A stretch of DNA of 64,000 nt, taken from the NCBI RefSeq assembly GCF_000017265.1, contig NC_011144.1, positions 124,001-188,000 of the forward strand, read 5' to 3'. Origin of the DNA: Phenylobacterium zucineum HLK1. Lineage in GTDB: Bacteria > Pseudomonadota > Alphaproteobacteria > Caulobacterales > Caulobacteraceae. Under the pieces are notes generated by a model. It did no database searches. It was not told the DNA's origin and saw only the letters and a program-made list of their open reading frames with translations. Shown piece after piece: positions 19,428-29,456 of this stretch. The stretch's first letter is position 1. Each line of letters starts with the position of its first letter. Both the position numbers and the translations under genes were made by a program.

Positions 19428-20660
19428 TCAGTAGTCGCGGGCGTCGCGGGCCAGGTCGTTCAGCTCGGCGATCCGGGCGACGTAGACGTCCTCCACCGCC
19501 CAGGAGCCGTCGCGCGCCGCGGCCGCCCGGGCCTGACGCCAGCGCTCCTGCTGCCGGCGCAGGGCCGCCGCCGGCACGCCCGCCGCCTCGGCGTCGCGGA
19601 ACGCCCGCTGCAGCTGGCGGTCGCGCTGGCCGAGCCGGGGGTCGGCGCAGACCAGGGCCTCGCCCGGATCGGGGGAGGCGCAGGGCGCGGCCTTGGCGAG
19701 CCGCATCGGCCCCTCGCCGCGCGGGCTGGGCGCCGTCTTCTTCGGCGTGGCCGCCGGGGCCGCAGGCTTCGACGCGGGCTTCGTTTTGGGCGCCGCCGCC
19801 GCTCGGGCGGGCGTTTTCGGCTTGGTCTTGGCGGGCTTTTCCGCGGCCTTGGCCTTGGCGAGCTTGGCCTCGCGTCTGCGCTTGTCGTCGGCGGCCTTGG
19901 CCTTCGCAGGCTCGGGCCTGGACTTGGGCTTGACGGCCTTGGTTTTCGTCGTCTGCGGGGACTTCCCGGCGGCCGCGGACGACTTGGACGGCTTGCCCCC
20001 GGCGACCTCGCCCGCCTTCCTGTTTTCGGCCTTCTTCTTCTCGGCCTTCTTCTCCGTCTTCTTGTCCGCCGCCTTCTTTTCGACCGTGGCCTTCTTCTTC
20101 GACGGGGCCTTCTCGGCCGTCTTCGCGGGCTTGTCCGCCTTCGCCGCGGCCTTGGGTTCCGGCTTCGGGGGCTTTCGGGCGGCGGCCTTCGCCTTGGCGG
20201 CAGGGGACGCCGGCTCCGCCTTCACCTCGGTCTTCGGCTCGGGCTCTGCTTTCGGCGGGGGCGCGGGCTGGATGGCGGGGGTCGGCGGCGGCAGGACGGT
20301 GACCGGGGCTGCGACCGGGGCGGTGGCCTTCATCAGCCCGGCGGGCGGCCCGAGGGGAGGGCCCATGGGAGGACGGGGCGCGTAGGGCCGCACGCCCTCG
20401 CCCATGTCCGGCGGCATGACCTCCAGCAGCGACTCCACCGGCGGAAGCGCATCGTCGACGACGATCTGCAGGCTGCGCATGGAACCGGCGGGCTCGGCCT
20501 CGGGCGGCGGCGCGGTCTCGGCCAGGCGTTCCCCGTCCGAGGGCCTCGCCCACAGCCCCAGGCCCGCGCCCAGCGCGCAGGCGCCGACCACGCCGGCCAG
20601 GACGAGGCGCCCGCCCCGGCGGGTGGTCTGGCCGTGATCTTCGAACTGGTCGTGCGCCAT
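19428..20660 (-). CDS. Membrane-anchored LprI-like protein with very long Lys/Ala/Pro linker
   Basis: A protein of 410 residues, a paralogue of the downstream gene. It has a short cytoplasmic segment, one transmembrane helix (LVLAGVVGACALGAGLGLWA), then about 230 residues of low-complexity K/A/P/T sequence resembling histone H1 or TonB linkers. A C-terminal LprI-like domain follows (CASPDPGEALVCADPRLGQRDRQLQRAF; RRQQERWRQARAAAARD). The linker could span the periplasm or bind peptidoglycan or LPS electrostatically. Start MAHDQFED at 20660. Both proteins end in a similar V-Y-x-x-R-I-A-E-L-x-D-L-A motif and DY terminus. Confidence 0.72.
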   Translation of the reverse strand: MAHDQFEDHGQTTRRGGRLVLAGVVGACALGAGLGLWARPSDGERLAETAPPPEAEPAGSMRSLQIVVDDALPPVESLLEVMPPDMGEGVRPYAPRPPMGPPLGPPAGLMKATAPVAAPVTVLPPPTPAIQPAPPPKAEPEPKTEVKAEPASPAAKAKAAARKPPKPEPKAAAKADKPAKTAEKAPSKKKATVEKKAADKKTEKKAEKKKAENRKAGEVAGGKPSKSSAAAGKSPQTTKTKAVKPKSRPEPAKAKAADDKRRREAKLAKAKAAEKPAKTKPKTPARAAAAPKTKPASKPAAPAATPKKTAPSPRGEGPMRLAKAAPCASPDPGEALVCADPRLGQRDRQLQRAFRDAEAAGVPAAALRRQQERWRQARAAAARDGSWAVEDVYVARIAELNDLARDARDY

Positions 20661-20773
20661 CGGCGACCCCTCGTGGTACGGGTCCCTCGATGCGCAGGCG
20701 GAAGGGGACTCGGGCGCGGCCGCCCGAGGTTCGCCCCACCCGAACGCTCTCCCAGTCCAGATAAAGGCGGAAA

Positions 20774-21334
20774 ATGGTGACGATTCCAATACCTACGCTT
20801 GAGACAGAACGCCTCATTCTGCGCGCGCCGGAACCCGGCGACTTCGAGCCCTGGGCCGCGTTCGCCGCGGACGCGGAGGCGGCCCGGTTCATCGGCGGGG
20901 CCCAGGACAGGATCGGCGCCTGGCGGATCATGAGCGTGATGGCCGGCGCCTGGATCGTTCGGGGCTACTCGATGTTCTCGGTGGTGGAGAAGGCCTCGGG
21001 CGCCTGGGTTGGCCGGGTGGGGCCGTGGCGGCCCGAGGGCTGGCCGGGGACTGAGGTCGGCTGGGGTATCGCCCGCGAGCACTGGGGCAAGGGCTATGCG
21101 CCCGAGGCGGCGGAGGCGGCCATCGACTGGGCGTTCGACACGCTGGGCTGGACCGAGGTGATCCACACCATCGAGGCGGCCAACGTGAATTCGCAGAAGG
21201 TCGCCCGGCGGCTGGGCTCGGCGATCCTGCGCCAGGCCGTGCTGCCGCCGCCGATGAACGTGGCCGTCGACGTCTGGGGCCAGAGCCGGGAGGACTGGAT
21301 GGCCCGCCGCGCCCAACGCCGGATCCGGCGCTAG
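20774..21334 (+). CDS. GNAT-family N-acetyltransferase
   Basis: Acetyltransferase of the RimJ/RimL group, 186 residues. LETERLILRAPEPGDFEPW begins the fold, EVGWGIAREHWGKGYAPEAAEAAIDWAF is the acetyl-CoA-binding motif (the GKGYA loop) and NVNSQKVARRLG is motif B. The target is not predictable. It is divergent from the LprI-like gene and ends four bases inside the convergent LytTR gene. Confidence 0.92.
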   Translation: MVTIPIPTLETERLILRAPEPGDFEPWAAFAADAEAARFIGGAQDRIGAWRIMSVMAGAWIVRGYSMFSVVEKASGAWVGRVGPWRPEGWPGTEVGWGIAREHWGKGYAPEAAEAAIDWAFDTLGWTEVIHTIEAANVNSQKVARRLGSAILRQAVLPPPMNVAVDVWGQSREDWMARRAQRRIRR

Positions 21335-22095
21335 ATCCAGCCCCGGTCCCGCAGCTGGCCGGCGTAGGTGCGGCTGACGGGAACCTGGGCGCCGTCCTTC
21401 AGGGTCAGGGTGGCCCGGCCGTCGCCGCGCTTGGCGTCCACGATGGCGTCCCGGGCGACCCACCACGAGCGGTGCACCTGCAGGCCCTCGAGCCCCTCCA
21501 GTTCGGCCACGGCGTCGGCCAGCCGCATCAGGATCAGGTCCTGACCCCTGGAGGTGTGGAGCCTGAGGTAATGGTCCTCGGCCTCGACGGCCCAGACCTC
21601 GGCGCCGCGGAGCTTCAGGGGCAGGCGGTCCAGGAACTTCGGCGGCGCCGCAGGAGCGGCGGGGTCGGCCCCGCGGCGGGCCTCGATCAGGCTGAAGAGG
21701 GCGGTGATCGCCAGGGCGACGACGAAGACGTAGAGGAACAGGACCGGCAGCGCCGCGGCCGGCAGCTTCGATCCCAGGACGAGCCGGGTTCCGCCCCAGA
21801 CGATCAGCGTGAACGGGGCGGCCATGACCGCCGACACCGCCGGCCCCACGATCCACCAGGGCCTGGGCCCCGCGCGCGGGGCGCGGAAGACGCGGCGCGC
21901 GACGAAGCCGCCCCAGAGGTAGCCCAGGAACATCACTCCCAGCCAATAGGCGCCGCGGCGCGCCAGCGGCGCGTCCCCGGTGTCGAAGGCGCCCGTCAGG
22001 GTCATGAAGAGGGCGAAGGCCACGGTCACCGCCAGGCCGCGCAGCCAGCCGGCGAGGTCGTCGTAGGGCGTCAGCCGGACGAGAAGGCGGCTCAT
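21331..22095 (-). CDS. Membrane-bound LytTR-domain transcriptional regulator
   Basis: A 254-residue protein. Four hydrophobic helices span residues ~15-140, then a LytTR DNA-binding domain at ~155-254: LPLKLRGAEVWAVEAEDHYLRLHTSRGQDLILMRLADAV and LQVHRSWWVARDAIVDAKRGDGRATLTLKDGAQVPVSRTY. There is no response-regulator receiver domain. Such integral-membrane LytTR proteins usually control an adjacent membrane gene, here most likely the divergent DUF2306 gene. The 148-base spacer 22096-22243 is the probable control region; I could not define an operator by eye. Confidence 0.88.
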   Translation of the reverse strand: MSRLLVRLTPYDDLAGWLRGLAVTVAFALFMTLTGAFDTGDAPLARRGAYWLGVMFLGYLWGGFVARRVFRAPRAGPRPWWIVGPAVSAVMAAPFTLIVWGGTRLVLGSKLPAAALPVLFLYVFVVALAITALFSLIEARRGADPAAPAAPPKFLDRLPLKLRGAEVWAVEAEDHYLRLHTSRGQDLILMRLADAVAELEGLEGLQVHRSWWVARDAIVDAKRGDGRATLTLKDGAQVPVSRTYAGQLRDRGWI

Positions 22096-22243
22096 GCCGC
22101 CGCTCGCGAAGCGTGAACGGCGGACCGCGGCTGTTCGCGAAGCCCGGCCGTCCCCCGACGCATCCGCTGTCGCGCCCTCAAGGCCACCCCGCCATCACCC
22201 GGTCCGACCGGCGCCGACGCGCCGCCTGGACCGGAGATAGAGC

Positions 22244-22789
22244 ATGTCGCAAGCCTTCGAAAAGCCCGCCCGCAAGTTCGGCTTCGGGACCTACTTCGCC
22301 CTGGCCATGGTTGCGGTGGCCGCGATCCTGACCCTGGCGCTCGGGCCGTTCTGGCTGGGCGTCTTCCGGATGGCCGGGGAGGCGCGGCCGCACGCCCCGA
22401 ACCTTTCGCTGTTCGCCGGACTTTCGACGCCCATCAAGATCCACCTCGTCACCGCCCTGGCGGCGCTGGCGCTGGGCGGGGTGCTGATGGCCGCGCGCAA
22501 GGGGCGGACCTTCCACCGCCTCGCCGGCTGGACCTGGGTGGGACTGGTGTCGGTCAGCGCGGGCGTCACGGTCTTCATCACCAGCCTGAACAACGGGAGC
22601 TGGTCCTGGATCCACCTGTTCACCGGCTGGACCCTGCTGGTCCTGCCGCTGGCCGTCCTCGCGGCCAAGCGCCACGACGTCGCCCGGCACCGGCGGCGGA
22701 TGATGGGCCTGTTCTACGGCGCCTTCGCGATCAACTTCTTCATCGCCTTCATTCCGGGTCGGGTGATGTGGGCGATGGTGTTCGGCTGA
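22244..22789 (+). CDS. DUF2306 family membrane protein
   Basis: Four to five transmembrane helices in 181 residues. IKIHLVTALAALALGGVLMAARKGRTFHRLAGWTWVGLV and KRHDVARHRRRMMGLFYGAFAINFFIAFIPGRVMW are the DUF2306 signature, with conserved histidines that could bind heme or metal. Divergent from the membrane LytTR regulator, a combination that suggests regulator and target. AGATAGAGC precedes the ATG. Biochemical function unknown. Confidence 0.87.
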   Translation: MSQAFEKPARKFGFGTYFALAMVAVAAILTLALGPFWLGVFRMAGEARPHAPNLSLFAGLSTPIKIHLVTALAALALGGVLMAARKGRTFHRLAGWTWVGLVSVSAGVTVFITSLNNGSWSWIHLFTGWTLLVLPLAVLAAKRHDVARHRRRMMGLFYGAFAINFFIAFIPGRVMWAMVFG

Positions 22790-22942
22790 GGCGCCGGCGG
22801 AGCCTTGCTCACGCTGGGGAAGCACCGTGAAGGATAACGCGGTTCAAGGGGGCCCGCGCGGTTGTCATCGAGGGGCGCGGCGCCTATAAGCCCCGTCACT
22901 CGCCGCCCGGGCGAGGTGTCCGGCAACTGCGCCCAAGGCCTC

Positions 22943-24142
22943 ATGAACATCCACGAACATCAAGCCAAAGCCGTCCTCGCAGAGTTCGGCGTGGCCGTCC
23001 CGCGCGGGTATCCCGCGTTCTCCGTCGATGAAGCCGTCCAGGCCGCCGAGAAGCTCGGCGGCCCTGTCTTTGTGGTGAAGTCCCAGATCCACGCCGGCGG
23101 GCGCGGCAAGGGCCGGTTCGAGGGCCTGGGCCCCGACGCCAAGGGCGGCGTGCGCGTCGTCAAGTCGGTGGACGAGGTGAAGGCCAACGCCGAGGAGATG
23201 CTGGGCCGGGTGCTCGTGACCCACCAGACCGGCGCGGCCGGCAAGCAGGTGAACCGCCTCTACATCGAGGAAGGCGCGCAGATCGCCAAGGAATTCTACC
23301 TGTCGCTGCTGGTGGACCGCGAGACGAGCTGGGTCTCGGTCGTGGCCTCCACCGAGGGCGGCATGGACATCGAGGAAGTGGCGCACGCCACGCCCGAGAA
23401 GATCGTCACCTTCTCCATCGACCCGGCCACCGGCGTCTTCCCGCACCACGGCCGCCACCTGGCCAAGGCGCTGGGCCTGACCGGCGGCCTCGCCAAGGAA
23501 GCGGCCACGCTGCTGAACCAGCTCTACGCGGCGTTCCTGGCCAAGGACATGTCGATGCTGGAGATCAACCCGCTGATCGTCACGGGCGATGATCACCTGC
23601 GGGTGCTGGACGCCAAGGTCAGCTTCGACTCCAACGCCCTGTTCCGCCACGCCGACGTCGTCGCGCTGCGCGACGAGAGCGAGGAGGACCCGAAGGAGAT
23701 CGAGGCCTCCAAGTACGACCTCAGCTACATCGCCCTGGACGGCGAGATCGGCTGCATGGTCAACGGCGCGGGCCTGGCCATGGCCACCATGGACATCATC
23801 AAGCTCTACGGCGCCGAGCCCGCCAACTTCCTCGACGTGGGCGGCGGGGCCAGCAAGGAGAAGGTGACGGCCGCCTTCAAGATCATCACCGCGGACCCGA
23901 ACGTGAAGGGCATCCTGGTGAACATCTTTGGCGGCATCATGCGCTGCGACATCATCGCCGAGGGCGTGGTGGCCGCGGTCAAGGAAGTGGGCCTGAAGGT
24001 GCCGCTGGTCGTCCGCCTCGAGGGCACGAACGTCGACCTGGGCAAGAAGATCATCAACGAGAGCGGCCTGAACGTGATCGCCGCGAACGATCTGTCGGAC
24101 GGAGCCGAGAAGATCGTGAAGGCCGTCCGGGGGGCTGCGTAA
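22943..24142 (+). CDS. sucC: Succinyl-CoA synthetase (ADP-forming) beta subunit
   Basis: ATP-grasp subunit of succinyl-CoA synthetase, 399 residues. [31 protein letters not shown] (nucleotide site), EINPLIV and [16 protein letters not shown] (interface and CoA region) are diagnostic. It starts the sucC-sucD-sucA-sucB operon; the gap to sucD is four bases. The frame is open upstream, but the true start is the MNIHEHQ methionine at 22943. Confidence 0.98.
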   Translation: MNIHEHQAKAVLAEFGVAVPRGYPAFSVDEAVQAAEKLGGPVFVVKSQIHAGGRGKGRFEGLGPDAKGGVRVVKSVDEVKANAEEMLGRVLVTHQTGAAGKQVNRLYIEEGAQIAKEFYLSLLVDRETSWVSVVASTEGGMDIEEVAHATPEKIVTFSIDPATGVFPHHGRHLAKALGLTGGLAKEAATLLNQLYAAFLAKDMSMLEINPLIVTGDDHLRVLDAKVSFDSNALFRHADVVALRDESEEDPKEIEASKYDLSYIALDGEIGCMVNGAGLAMATMDIIKLYGAEPANFLDVGGGASKEKVTAAFKIITADPNVKGILVNIFGGIMRCDIIAEGVVAAVKEVGLKVPLVVRLEGTNVDLGKKIINESGLNVIAANDLSDGAEKIVKAVRGAA

Positions 24143-24146
24143 GAGA

Positions 24147-25025
24147 ATGTCGATCCTTATCGGTAAGGACACCCGCGTCATCTGCCAGGGCATCACCGGC
24201 AGCCAGGGCACCTTCCACACCGAACAGGCCATCGCCTACGGGACCAAGATGGTCGGCGGCGTCACGCCGGGCAAAGGCGGCCAGACGCACGTCGGCCTGC
24301 CCGTGTTCGACACCGTCGCCGAGGCGGTGAAGGAGACCGGCGCCGAGGCCAGCGTGATCTACGTGCCGCCGCCGTTCGCCGCGGACTCCATCCTCGAGGC
24401 GATCGACGCCGAGGTGCCGCTGATCGTCTGCATCACCGAGGGCATCCCGGTGACCGACATGATCAAGGTCAAGCGCGCGCTCTCGGGCTCGAAGAGCCGG
24501 CTGATCGGGCCGAACTGCCCGGGCGTGCTGACGCCTGGCGAGTGCAAGATCGGCATCATGCCGGGCAACATCTTCAAGCGCGGCTCGGTGGGCGTTGTTT
24601 CCCGCTCGGGCACGCTTACCTATGAGGCCGTGTTCCAGACCACGCAGGTGGGCCTCGGCCAGACGACGGCCGTCGGCATCGGCGGCGACCCCGTCAAGGG
24701 CACCGAGTTCATCGACGTGCTGGACATGTTCCTGAAGGACCCCGAGACCGAGTCGATCATCATGATCGGCGAGATCGGCGGCTCCGCCGAGGAAGACGCG
24801 GCCGAGTTCATCAAGAATTCAGCTATCAAGAAGCCTATGGTCGGCTTCATCGCGGGACGCACGGCGCCTCCGGGCCGCCGCATGGGTCACGCGGGCGCGA
24901 TCATCTCCGGCGGCAAGGGCGGAGCCGAGGACAAGATCGCCGCGATGGAAGCCGCGGGCATCCGCGTCTCGCCGTCGCCGGCGAAACTCGGCGAGACCCT
25001 GGTCGAGGTGCTGAAGGGCGCCTGA
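24147..25025 (+). CDS. sucD: Succinyl-CoA synthetase (ADP-forming) alpha subunit
   Basis: CoA-binding and phosphohistidine subunit, 292 residues. [28 protein letters not shown] (CoA site), [20 protein letters not shown] and [16 protein letters not shown] (active-site His) are visible. With SucC it makes ATP or GTP from succinyl-CoA. It is separated from sucA by 80 bases, which contain no clear terminator. Confidence 0.98.
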   Translation: MSILIGKDTRVICQGITGSQGTFHTEQAIAYGTKMVGGVTPGKGGQTHVGLPVFDTVAEAVKETGAEASVIYVPPPFAADSILEAIDAEVPLIVCITEGIPVTDMIKVKRALSGSKSRLIGPNCPGVLTPGECKIGIMPGNIFKRGSVGVVSRSGTLTYEAVFQTTQVGLGQTTAVGIGGDPVKGTEFIDVLDMFLKDPETESIIMIGEIGGSAEEDAAEFIKNSAIKKPMVGFIAGRTAPPGRRMGHAGAIISGGKGGAEDKIAAMEAAGIRVSPSPAKLGETLVEVLKGA

Positions 25026-25105
25026 GGGACGATATTTTAGCGTAAGGGCGGTTCGCGCCGGCGCCTTCTCGAAAAGGTCCGCGGACCGGCCCGGAAGGCG
25101 GAGAC

Positions 25106-28054
25106 ATGGCGGACGACGCAGGCCTGATCAACGAAGTTCTGGCCGAGACTTCATTCCTCTACGGCGGCAACGCCGCGTTCGTGGAGGACCTCTACGCGAA
25201 ATGGGCGGCGAACCCGGAATCGGTCGAGCCGTCCTGGCGCGCCTTCTTCGCCTCGCTCGCCGACCGCGCCGACGAGGTGAAGGCCGCCGCCCAGCGTCCC
25301 GCCTGGACCAGGCCGTCCGCGCCCCAGCCGCGGCCCGAGTGGCTGTCGGCGATCGACGGCCTGTGGCCGGCGGTCGAGGCCAAGCTCGGCCAGAAGGTCG
25401 CAGAGCGTAAGCCCGCCGCCACCCAGGACGAGGTCCGCGCCGCCACCCTGGATTCGCTGCGCGCGATCATGATGATCCGGGCCTACCGGATGCGCGGCCA
25501 CCTGAAGGCCAACCTGGACCCGCTGGAGATCGCCACCACCCCCGGCGACGCCTCCGAGCTGGACCCCGCCACCTACGGCTTCGCCGAGGCCGACTTCGAC
25601 CGCCCGATCTTCCTCGACTACGTGCTGGGCCTTGAGACCGCGACCCTGCGCGAGATCCTCGAGATCCTGCGCCGCACCTACTGCGGCAACGTCGGCGTGC
25701 AGTACATGCACATCTCCGATCCCAAGGAGAAGGCCTGGCTGCAGGAGCGGATCGAGGGCCGCGACAAGGAGATCGCCTTCACCAAGGAAGGCAAGGTCGC
25801 GATCCTGAAGAAGCTGATCGAGGCCGAGGGCTTCGAACGCTTCCTGCACCGCCGCTTCCCCGGCACCAAGCGCTTCGGCCTGGACGGCGGCGAGGCCATG
25901 GTCCCGGCGCTGGAGCAGATCATCAAGCGCGGCGGCGCGATGGGCGTGAAGGACATCGTGGTCGGCATGCCGCACCGCGGGCGCCTGAACGTCCTGGCCG
26001 CCGTGATGGGCAAGCCCTACCACATCATCTTCCACGAGTTCCAAGGCGGCTCGTCGGTGCCCTCCGACGTCGAGGGCTCGGGCGACGTTAAGTACCACCT
26101 GGGCGCCAGCTCGGACCGCGAGTTCGACGGCAACAGCGTGCACCTGTCGCTGACCGCCAACCCCTCGCACCTGGAGATCGTCAACCCGGTGGTGATCGGC
26201 AAGGCGCGGGCCAAGCAGGCCTTCACCCTGCGCGACAACCCCGACGCCGGGCGCAGCCATGTCCTGCCGCTGCTGCTGCACGGCGATGCCGCCTTCGCCG
26301 GCCAGGGCGTGGTGGCCGAGTGCTTCGCGCTGTCGGGCCTGAAGGGCTACGGCGTGGGCGGCACCATGCACTTCGTGGTGAACAACCAGATCGGCTTCAC
26401 CACCAGCCCGAAGAACTCCCGCTCCTCGCCCTATCCGTCCGACGTGGCGCTGATGGTCGAGGCGCCGATCTTCCACGTGAACGGCGACGACCCGGAAGCG
26501 GTGGTCTTCGCCGCCAAGGTCGCCACCGAGTACCGCCAGCTGTTCGGCAAGGACGTGGTGGTCGACATGTTCTGCTACCGCCGGTTCGGTCACAACGAGG
26601 GGGACGACCCCACGATGACCCAGCCCCTGATGTACGCGAAGATCAAGGGCCACCCGTCGGTGAAGGACCTCTACGCCCAGCGCCTGGTGGCCGAGGGCGT
26701 GGTCAGCCAGGCCGAGGCCGACGGCTGGACCGCGGAGTTCGAGGCCTTCCTCGACGCCGAGTTCGACTCCGGCAAGGTCTACAAGGCCAACAAGGCGGAC
26801 TGGCTGGACGGCAAGTGGTCGGGCCGCAAGCCGTCGGGCGAGGAGAAGCCCACGACCGGGGTGCCGAAGCAGAAGCTGCTCGACCTCGGCCGCAAGATGA
26901 CCTCGATCCCCGAGCGCATCACCGCCCACAAGACCGTCGAGCGGGTCATCTCGGCCCGGCGCGATGCGATCGAGAAGGGCGAGGGGATCGACTGGGCGAC
27001 CGCCGAGCACCTGGCCTTCGCCACCCTGCTGGACCAGGGCTATCCGGTGCGCCTGTCCGGTCAGGACAGCGTCCGCGGCACCTTCAGCCAGCGCCACTCG
27101 GGCCTGATCGACCAGAAGACCGAGGAGGTCTACTTCCCGCTCCGCAACCTGGGGCCCAGCCAGGCCCACTTCGAGGTGCTGGATTCGGCGCTCTCGGAAG
27201 AGGCGGTGCTGGGCTTCGAGTACGGCTTCTCGCTGACCGACCCCGACACCCTCGTCATGTGGGAGGCCCAGTTCGGGGACTTCGCGAACGGCGCCCAGGT
27301 GGTGGTGGACCAGTTCATCTCGTCGGGCGAGCGCAAGTGGCTGCGGATGAGCGGCCTGACCCTGCTGCTGCCGCACGGCTACGAAGGCCAGGGCCCCGAA
27401 CACTCCTCGGCCCGCCTCGAGCGCTATCTGCAGCTTTGCGCCGAGGAGAACATGCAAGTGGTCCACCCGACCACCCCGGCCAACTACTTCCACGTGCTGC
27501 GCCGGCAGATGGTGCGCGAGTTCCGCAAGCCGCTGATCGTCATGACGCCCAAGAGCCTGCTGCGCCACAAGCGGGCGGTCTCGAACCTGGTCGACATGGC
27601 GGAAGGCTCCAGCTTCCACCGTGTGCTGGTGGACGGCGCCGAGGCGGGCTGCGACGTGGGCGGCGTGACCCTGAAGCCCGACGACAAGATCACCCGCGTG
27701 ATCCTCTGCTCGGGCAAGGTCTACTTCGACCTGGTGGAGCACCGCGCCAAGACCGGCCGGGACGACATCTACCTGCTGCGCCTGGAACAGTTCTATCCGT
27801 GGCCGATGAAGTCGGTGACCAACGAGCTGAAGCGGTTCAAGAACGCCGAGCTGATCTGGTGCCAGGAGGAGCCCAAGAACATGGGCGGCTGGACCTTCGT
27901 CGACCCGTGGCTGGAGCTGACGCTGGAGCGGATGAACGTCAAGGCCAAGCGCGCCCGCTACGTCGGCCGCCCGGCCTCGGCCTCGACCGCCGCCGGCCTG
28001 ATGAGCCGCCACCTGAAGGAGCTCGAGGCGTTCCTCACGGAAGCCTTCGCCTGA
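25106..28054 (+). CDS. sucA: 2-oxoglutarate dehydrogenase E1 component
   Basis: Thiamine-diphosphate-dependent decarboxylase, 982 residues, the full family length. The N-terminal E2-binding helix FLYGGNAAFVEDLYAKW, VVVGMPHRGRLNVL, the ThDP/Mg motif region GDAAFAGQG...VVNNQIGFTT and RRFGHNEGDDP, and the transketolase-like half (WEAQFGDFANGAQVVVDQFI, PHGYEGQGPEHSSARLER) are all intact. GGCGGAG precedes ATG 25106. It forms the 2-oxoglutarate dehydrogenase complex with SucB encoded 63 bases downstream; E3 is not in the window. Confidence 0.98.
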   Translation: MADDAGLINEVLAETSFLYGGNAAFVEDLYAKWAANPESVEPSWRAFFASLADRADEVKAAAQRPAWTRPSAPQPRPEWLSAIDGLWPAVEAKLGQKVAERKPAATQDEVRAATLDSLRAIMMIRAYRMRGHLKANLDPLEIATTPGDASELDPATYGFAEADFDRPIFLDYVLGLETATLREILEILRRTYCGNVGVQYMHISDPKEKAWLQERIEGRDKEIAFTKEGKVAILKKLIEAEGFERFLHRRFPGTKRFGLDGGEAMVPALEQIIKRGGAMGVKDIVVGMPHRGRLNVLAAVMGKPYHIIFHEFQGGSSVPSDVEGSGDVKYHLGASSDREFDGNSVHLSLTANPSHLEIVNPVVIGKARAKQAFTLRDNPDAGRSHVLPLLLHGDAAFAGQGVVAECFALSGLKGYGVGGTMHFVVNNQIGFTTSPKNSRSSPYPSDVALMVEAPIFHVNGDDPEAVVFAAKVATEYRQLFGKDVVVDMFCYRRFGHNEGDDPTMTQPLMYAKIKGHPSVKDLYAQRLVAEGVVSQAEADGWTAEFEAFLDAEFDSGKVYKANKADWLDGKWSGRKPSGEEKPTTGVPKQKLLDLGRKMTSIPERITAHKTVERVISARRDAIEKGEGIDWATAEHLAFATLLDQGYPVRLSGQDSVRGTFSQRHSGLIDQKTEEVYFPLRNLGPSQAHFEVLDSALSEEAVLGFEYGFSLTDPDTLVMWEAQFGDFANGAQVVVDQFISSGERKWLRMSGLTLLLPHGYEGQGPEHSSARLERYLQLCAEENMQVVHPTTPANYFHVLRRQMVREFRKPLIVMTPKSLLRHKRAVSNLVDMAEGSSFHRVLVDGAEAGCDVGGVTLKPDDKITRVILCSGKVYFDLVEHRAKTGRDDIYLLRLEQFYPWPMKSVTNELKRFKNAELIWCQEEPKNMGGWTFVDPWLELTLERMNVKAKRARYVGRPASASTAAGLMSRHLKELEAFLTEAFA

Positions 28055-28117
28055 ACCCCATTTCCCTGACCCGCACTCTGTTTGTGTCCGAGACCCGATA
28101 AGGAGCGAAATCCCCAA

Positions 28118-29398
28118 ATGGCCGACATCATGACGCCAGCGCTGGGCGAATCCGTCACCGAAGCGACGGTGGCGCGCTGGACGAAGAAGGCCGGTGACGC
28201 CGTCCGCAAGGACGAGATCCTCGTCGAGCTCGAGACGGACAAGGTGAGCCTGGAAGTGGCCGCCCCCGCCGACGGCGTGCTGGCCGAGATCGCCGCCGAC
28301 GAAGGCGCGACGGTCGAGCCCGGCGCCGTGCTGGGCCGCATCACCGAAGGCGCCGGCGCCCCGGCGCCGAAGGCCGAGGCGCCCAAGGCGGCCGCCCCGT
28401 CGTCCACGCCGACGCCGGTCCCGGCCGGCGAGCTGCAGCCCGAGCCGACCCCCGGCAAGGCCGTCCCGACCTCGGCCCCGGTGCCGGATACGTCGGCTCC
28501 CCAGGGAGGGGCCAAGGCCGAGAAGGTGCTGGCGCCGTCGGCCCAGCGGATCGTCGGCGAGAACAAGCTGGACGCCGGCGCCATTCAGGGCACCGGCAAG
28601 GACGGCCGGGTGACCAAGGCCGACGCCCTCGCCGCGCTGGAGTCCCGCGCCAAGGCGCCGGCCGCCCCGCAGGCACCGTCCGCGCCGCGCGAGCTGCACG
28701 AGCGCGAGGAGCGGGTCCGCATGACCCGCCTGCGCCAGACCATCGCGCGCCGGCTGAAGGAGGCGCAGAACGCCGCGGCCATGCTGACCACCTTCAACGA
28801 GGTGGACATGACGAACGTCATGGCCCTGCGGAACCAGTACAAGGACCAGTTCGAGAAGAAGCACGGCGTGAAGCTGGGCTTCATGAGCTTCTTCGTCCGC
28901 GCGGTGATCCACGGCCTGAAGCAGGTGCCCGAGGTCAACGCCGAGATCGACGGCACGGACATCATCTACAAGAACCACTACGACATCTCGGTCGCGGTGG
29001 GCACCGACAAGGGCCTCGTGACGCCCGTCGTCCGCGACGCCGACATGATGAGCCTGGCCGAGATCGAGAAGGAGATCGGCGCGCTCGGCAAGAAGGCCCG
29101 CGACGGCCAGCTGGCGCTGGAGGACCTGCAGGGCGGCACGTTCACCATCTCGAACGGCGGCGTGTACGGCTCGCTGATGTCGACGCCGATCCTGAACGCC
29201 CCGCAGTCGGGCATCCTCGGCATGCACAAGATCCAGGAGCGGCCGATGGTGGTCGGCGGCCAGATCGTCGCCCGGCCGATGATGTACCTTGCGCTCAGCT
29301 ACGATCACCGCATCGTCGACGGCAAGGGCGCGGTGACCTTCCTGGTCCACGTCAAGGAAGCCATCGAGGACCCGCAGCGCCTGCTGCTGGACGTCTGA
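28118..29398 (+). CDS. sucB: Dihydrolipoyllysine succinyltransferase (E2 of 2-oxoglutarate dehydrogenase)
   Basis: A protein of 426 residues. One lipoyl domain (ETDKVSLEV, lipoylated Lys near residue 43) is followed by an Ala/Pro linker and a peripheral-subunit-binding domain ([34 protein letters not shown]). The catalytic domain carries the active-site [19 protein letters not shown] sits 14 bases before ATG 28118. The operon closes with a hairpin terminator at 29452. The substrate-recognition features fit succinyl rather than acetyl transfer, in agreement with sucA next door. Confidence 0.98.
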   Translation: MADIMTPALGESVTEATVARWTKKAGDAVRKDEILVELETDKVSLEVAAPADGVLAEIAADEGATVEPGAVLGRITEGAGAPAPKAEAPKAAAPSSTPTPVPAGELQPEPTPGKAVPTSAPVPDTSAPQGGAKAEKVLAPSAQRIVGENKLDAGAIQGTGKDGRVTKADALAALESRAKAPAAPQAPSAPRELHEREERVRMTRLRQTIARRLKEAQNAAAMLTTFNEVDMTNVMALRNQYKDQFEKKHGVKLGFMSFFVRAVIHGLKQVPEVNAEIDGTDIIYKNHYDISVAVGTDKGLVTPVVRDADMMSLAEIEKEIGALGKKARDGQLALEDLQGGTFTISNGGVYGSLMSTPILNAPQSGILGMHKIQERPMVVGGQIVARPMMYLALSYDHRIVDGKGAVTFLVHVKEAIEDPQRLLLDV

Positions 29399-29404
29399 GC
29401 GACA

Positions 29405-29456
29405 CGCCTTCTTCCCTCGGGAGAGAAGGTGTCGCCGGAAGAACGACGGATGAGGG
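29405..29456 (+). repeat. Single degenerate copy of the intergenic repeat seen at 45257-45411
   Basis: The sequence reads CTTCTTCCCTCGGGAGAGAA...GTGTCGCCGGAAG...CGGATGAGGGG. It shares the same CTTCTCCC...GGGAGAAGGTGTCG...CGGATGAGGGG framework as the paired copies after lptB. The first part folds into a short hairpin. It abuts the sucB terminator. Confidence 0.6.

Noticed and set aside
25151-29350. Very long open frame (about 1,400 codons) on the minus strand opposite sucA and sucB
   Set aside because: It mirrors the GC-rich third positions of sucA/sucB; its translation is His/Arg/Gly/Val-rich without any motif, while the opposite strand encodes two complete enzymes.
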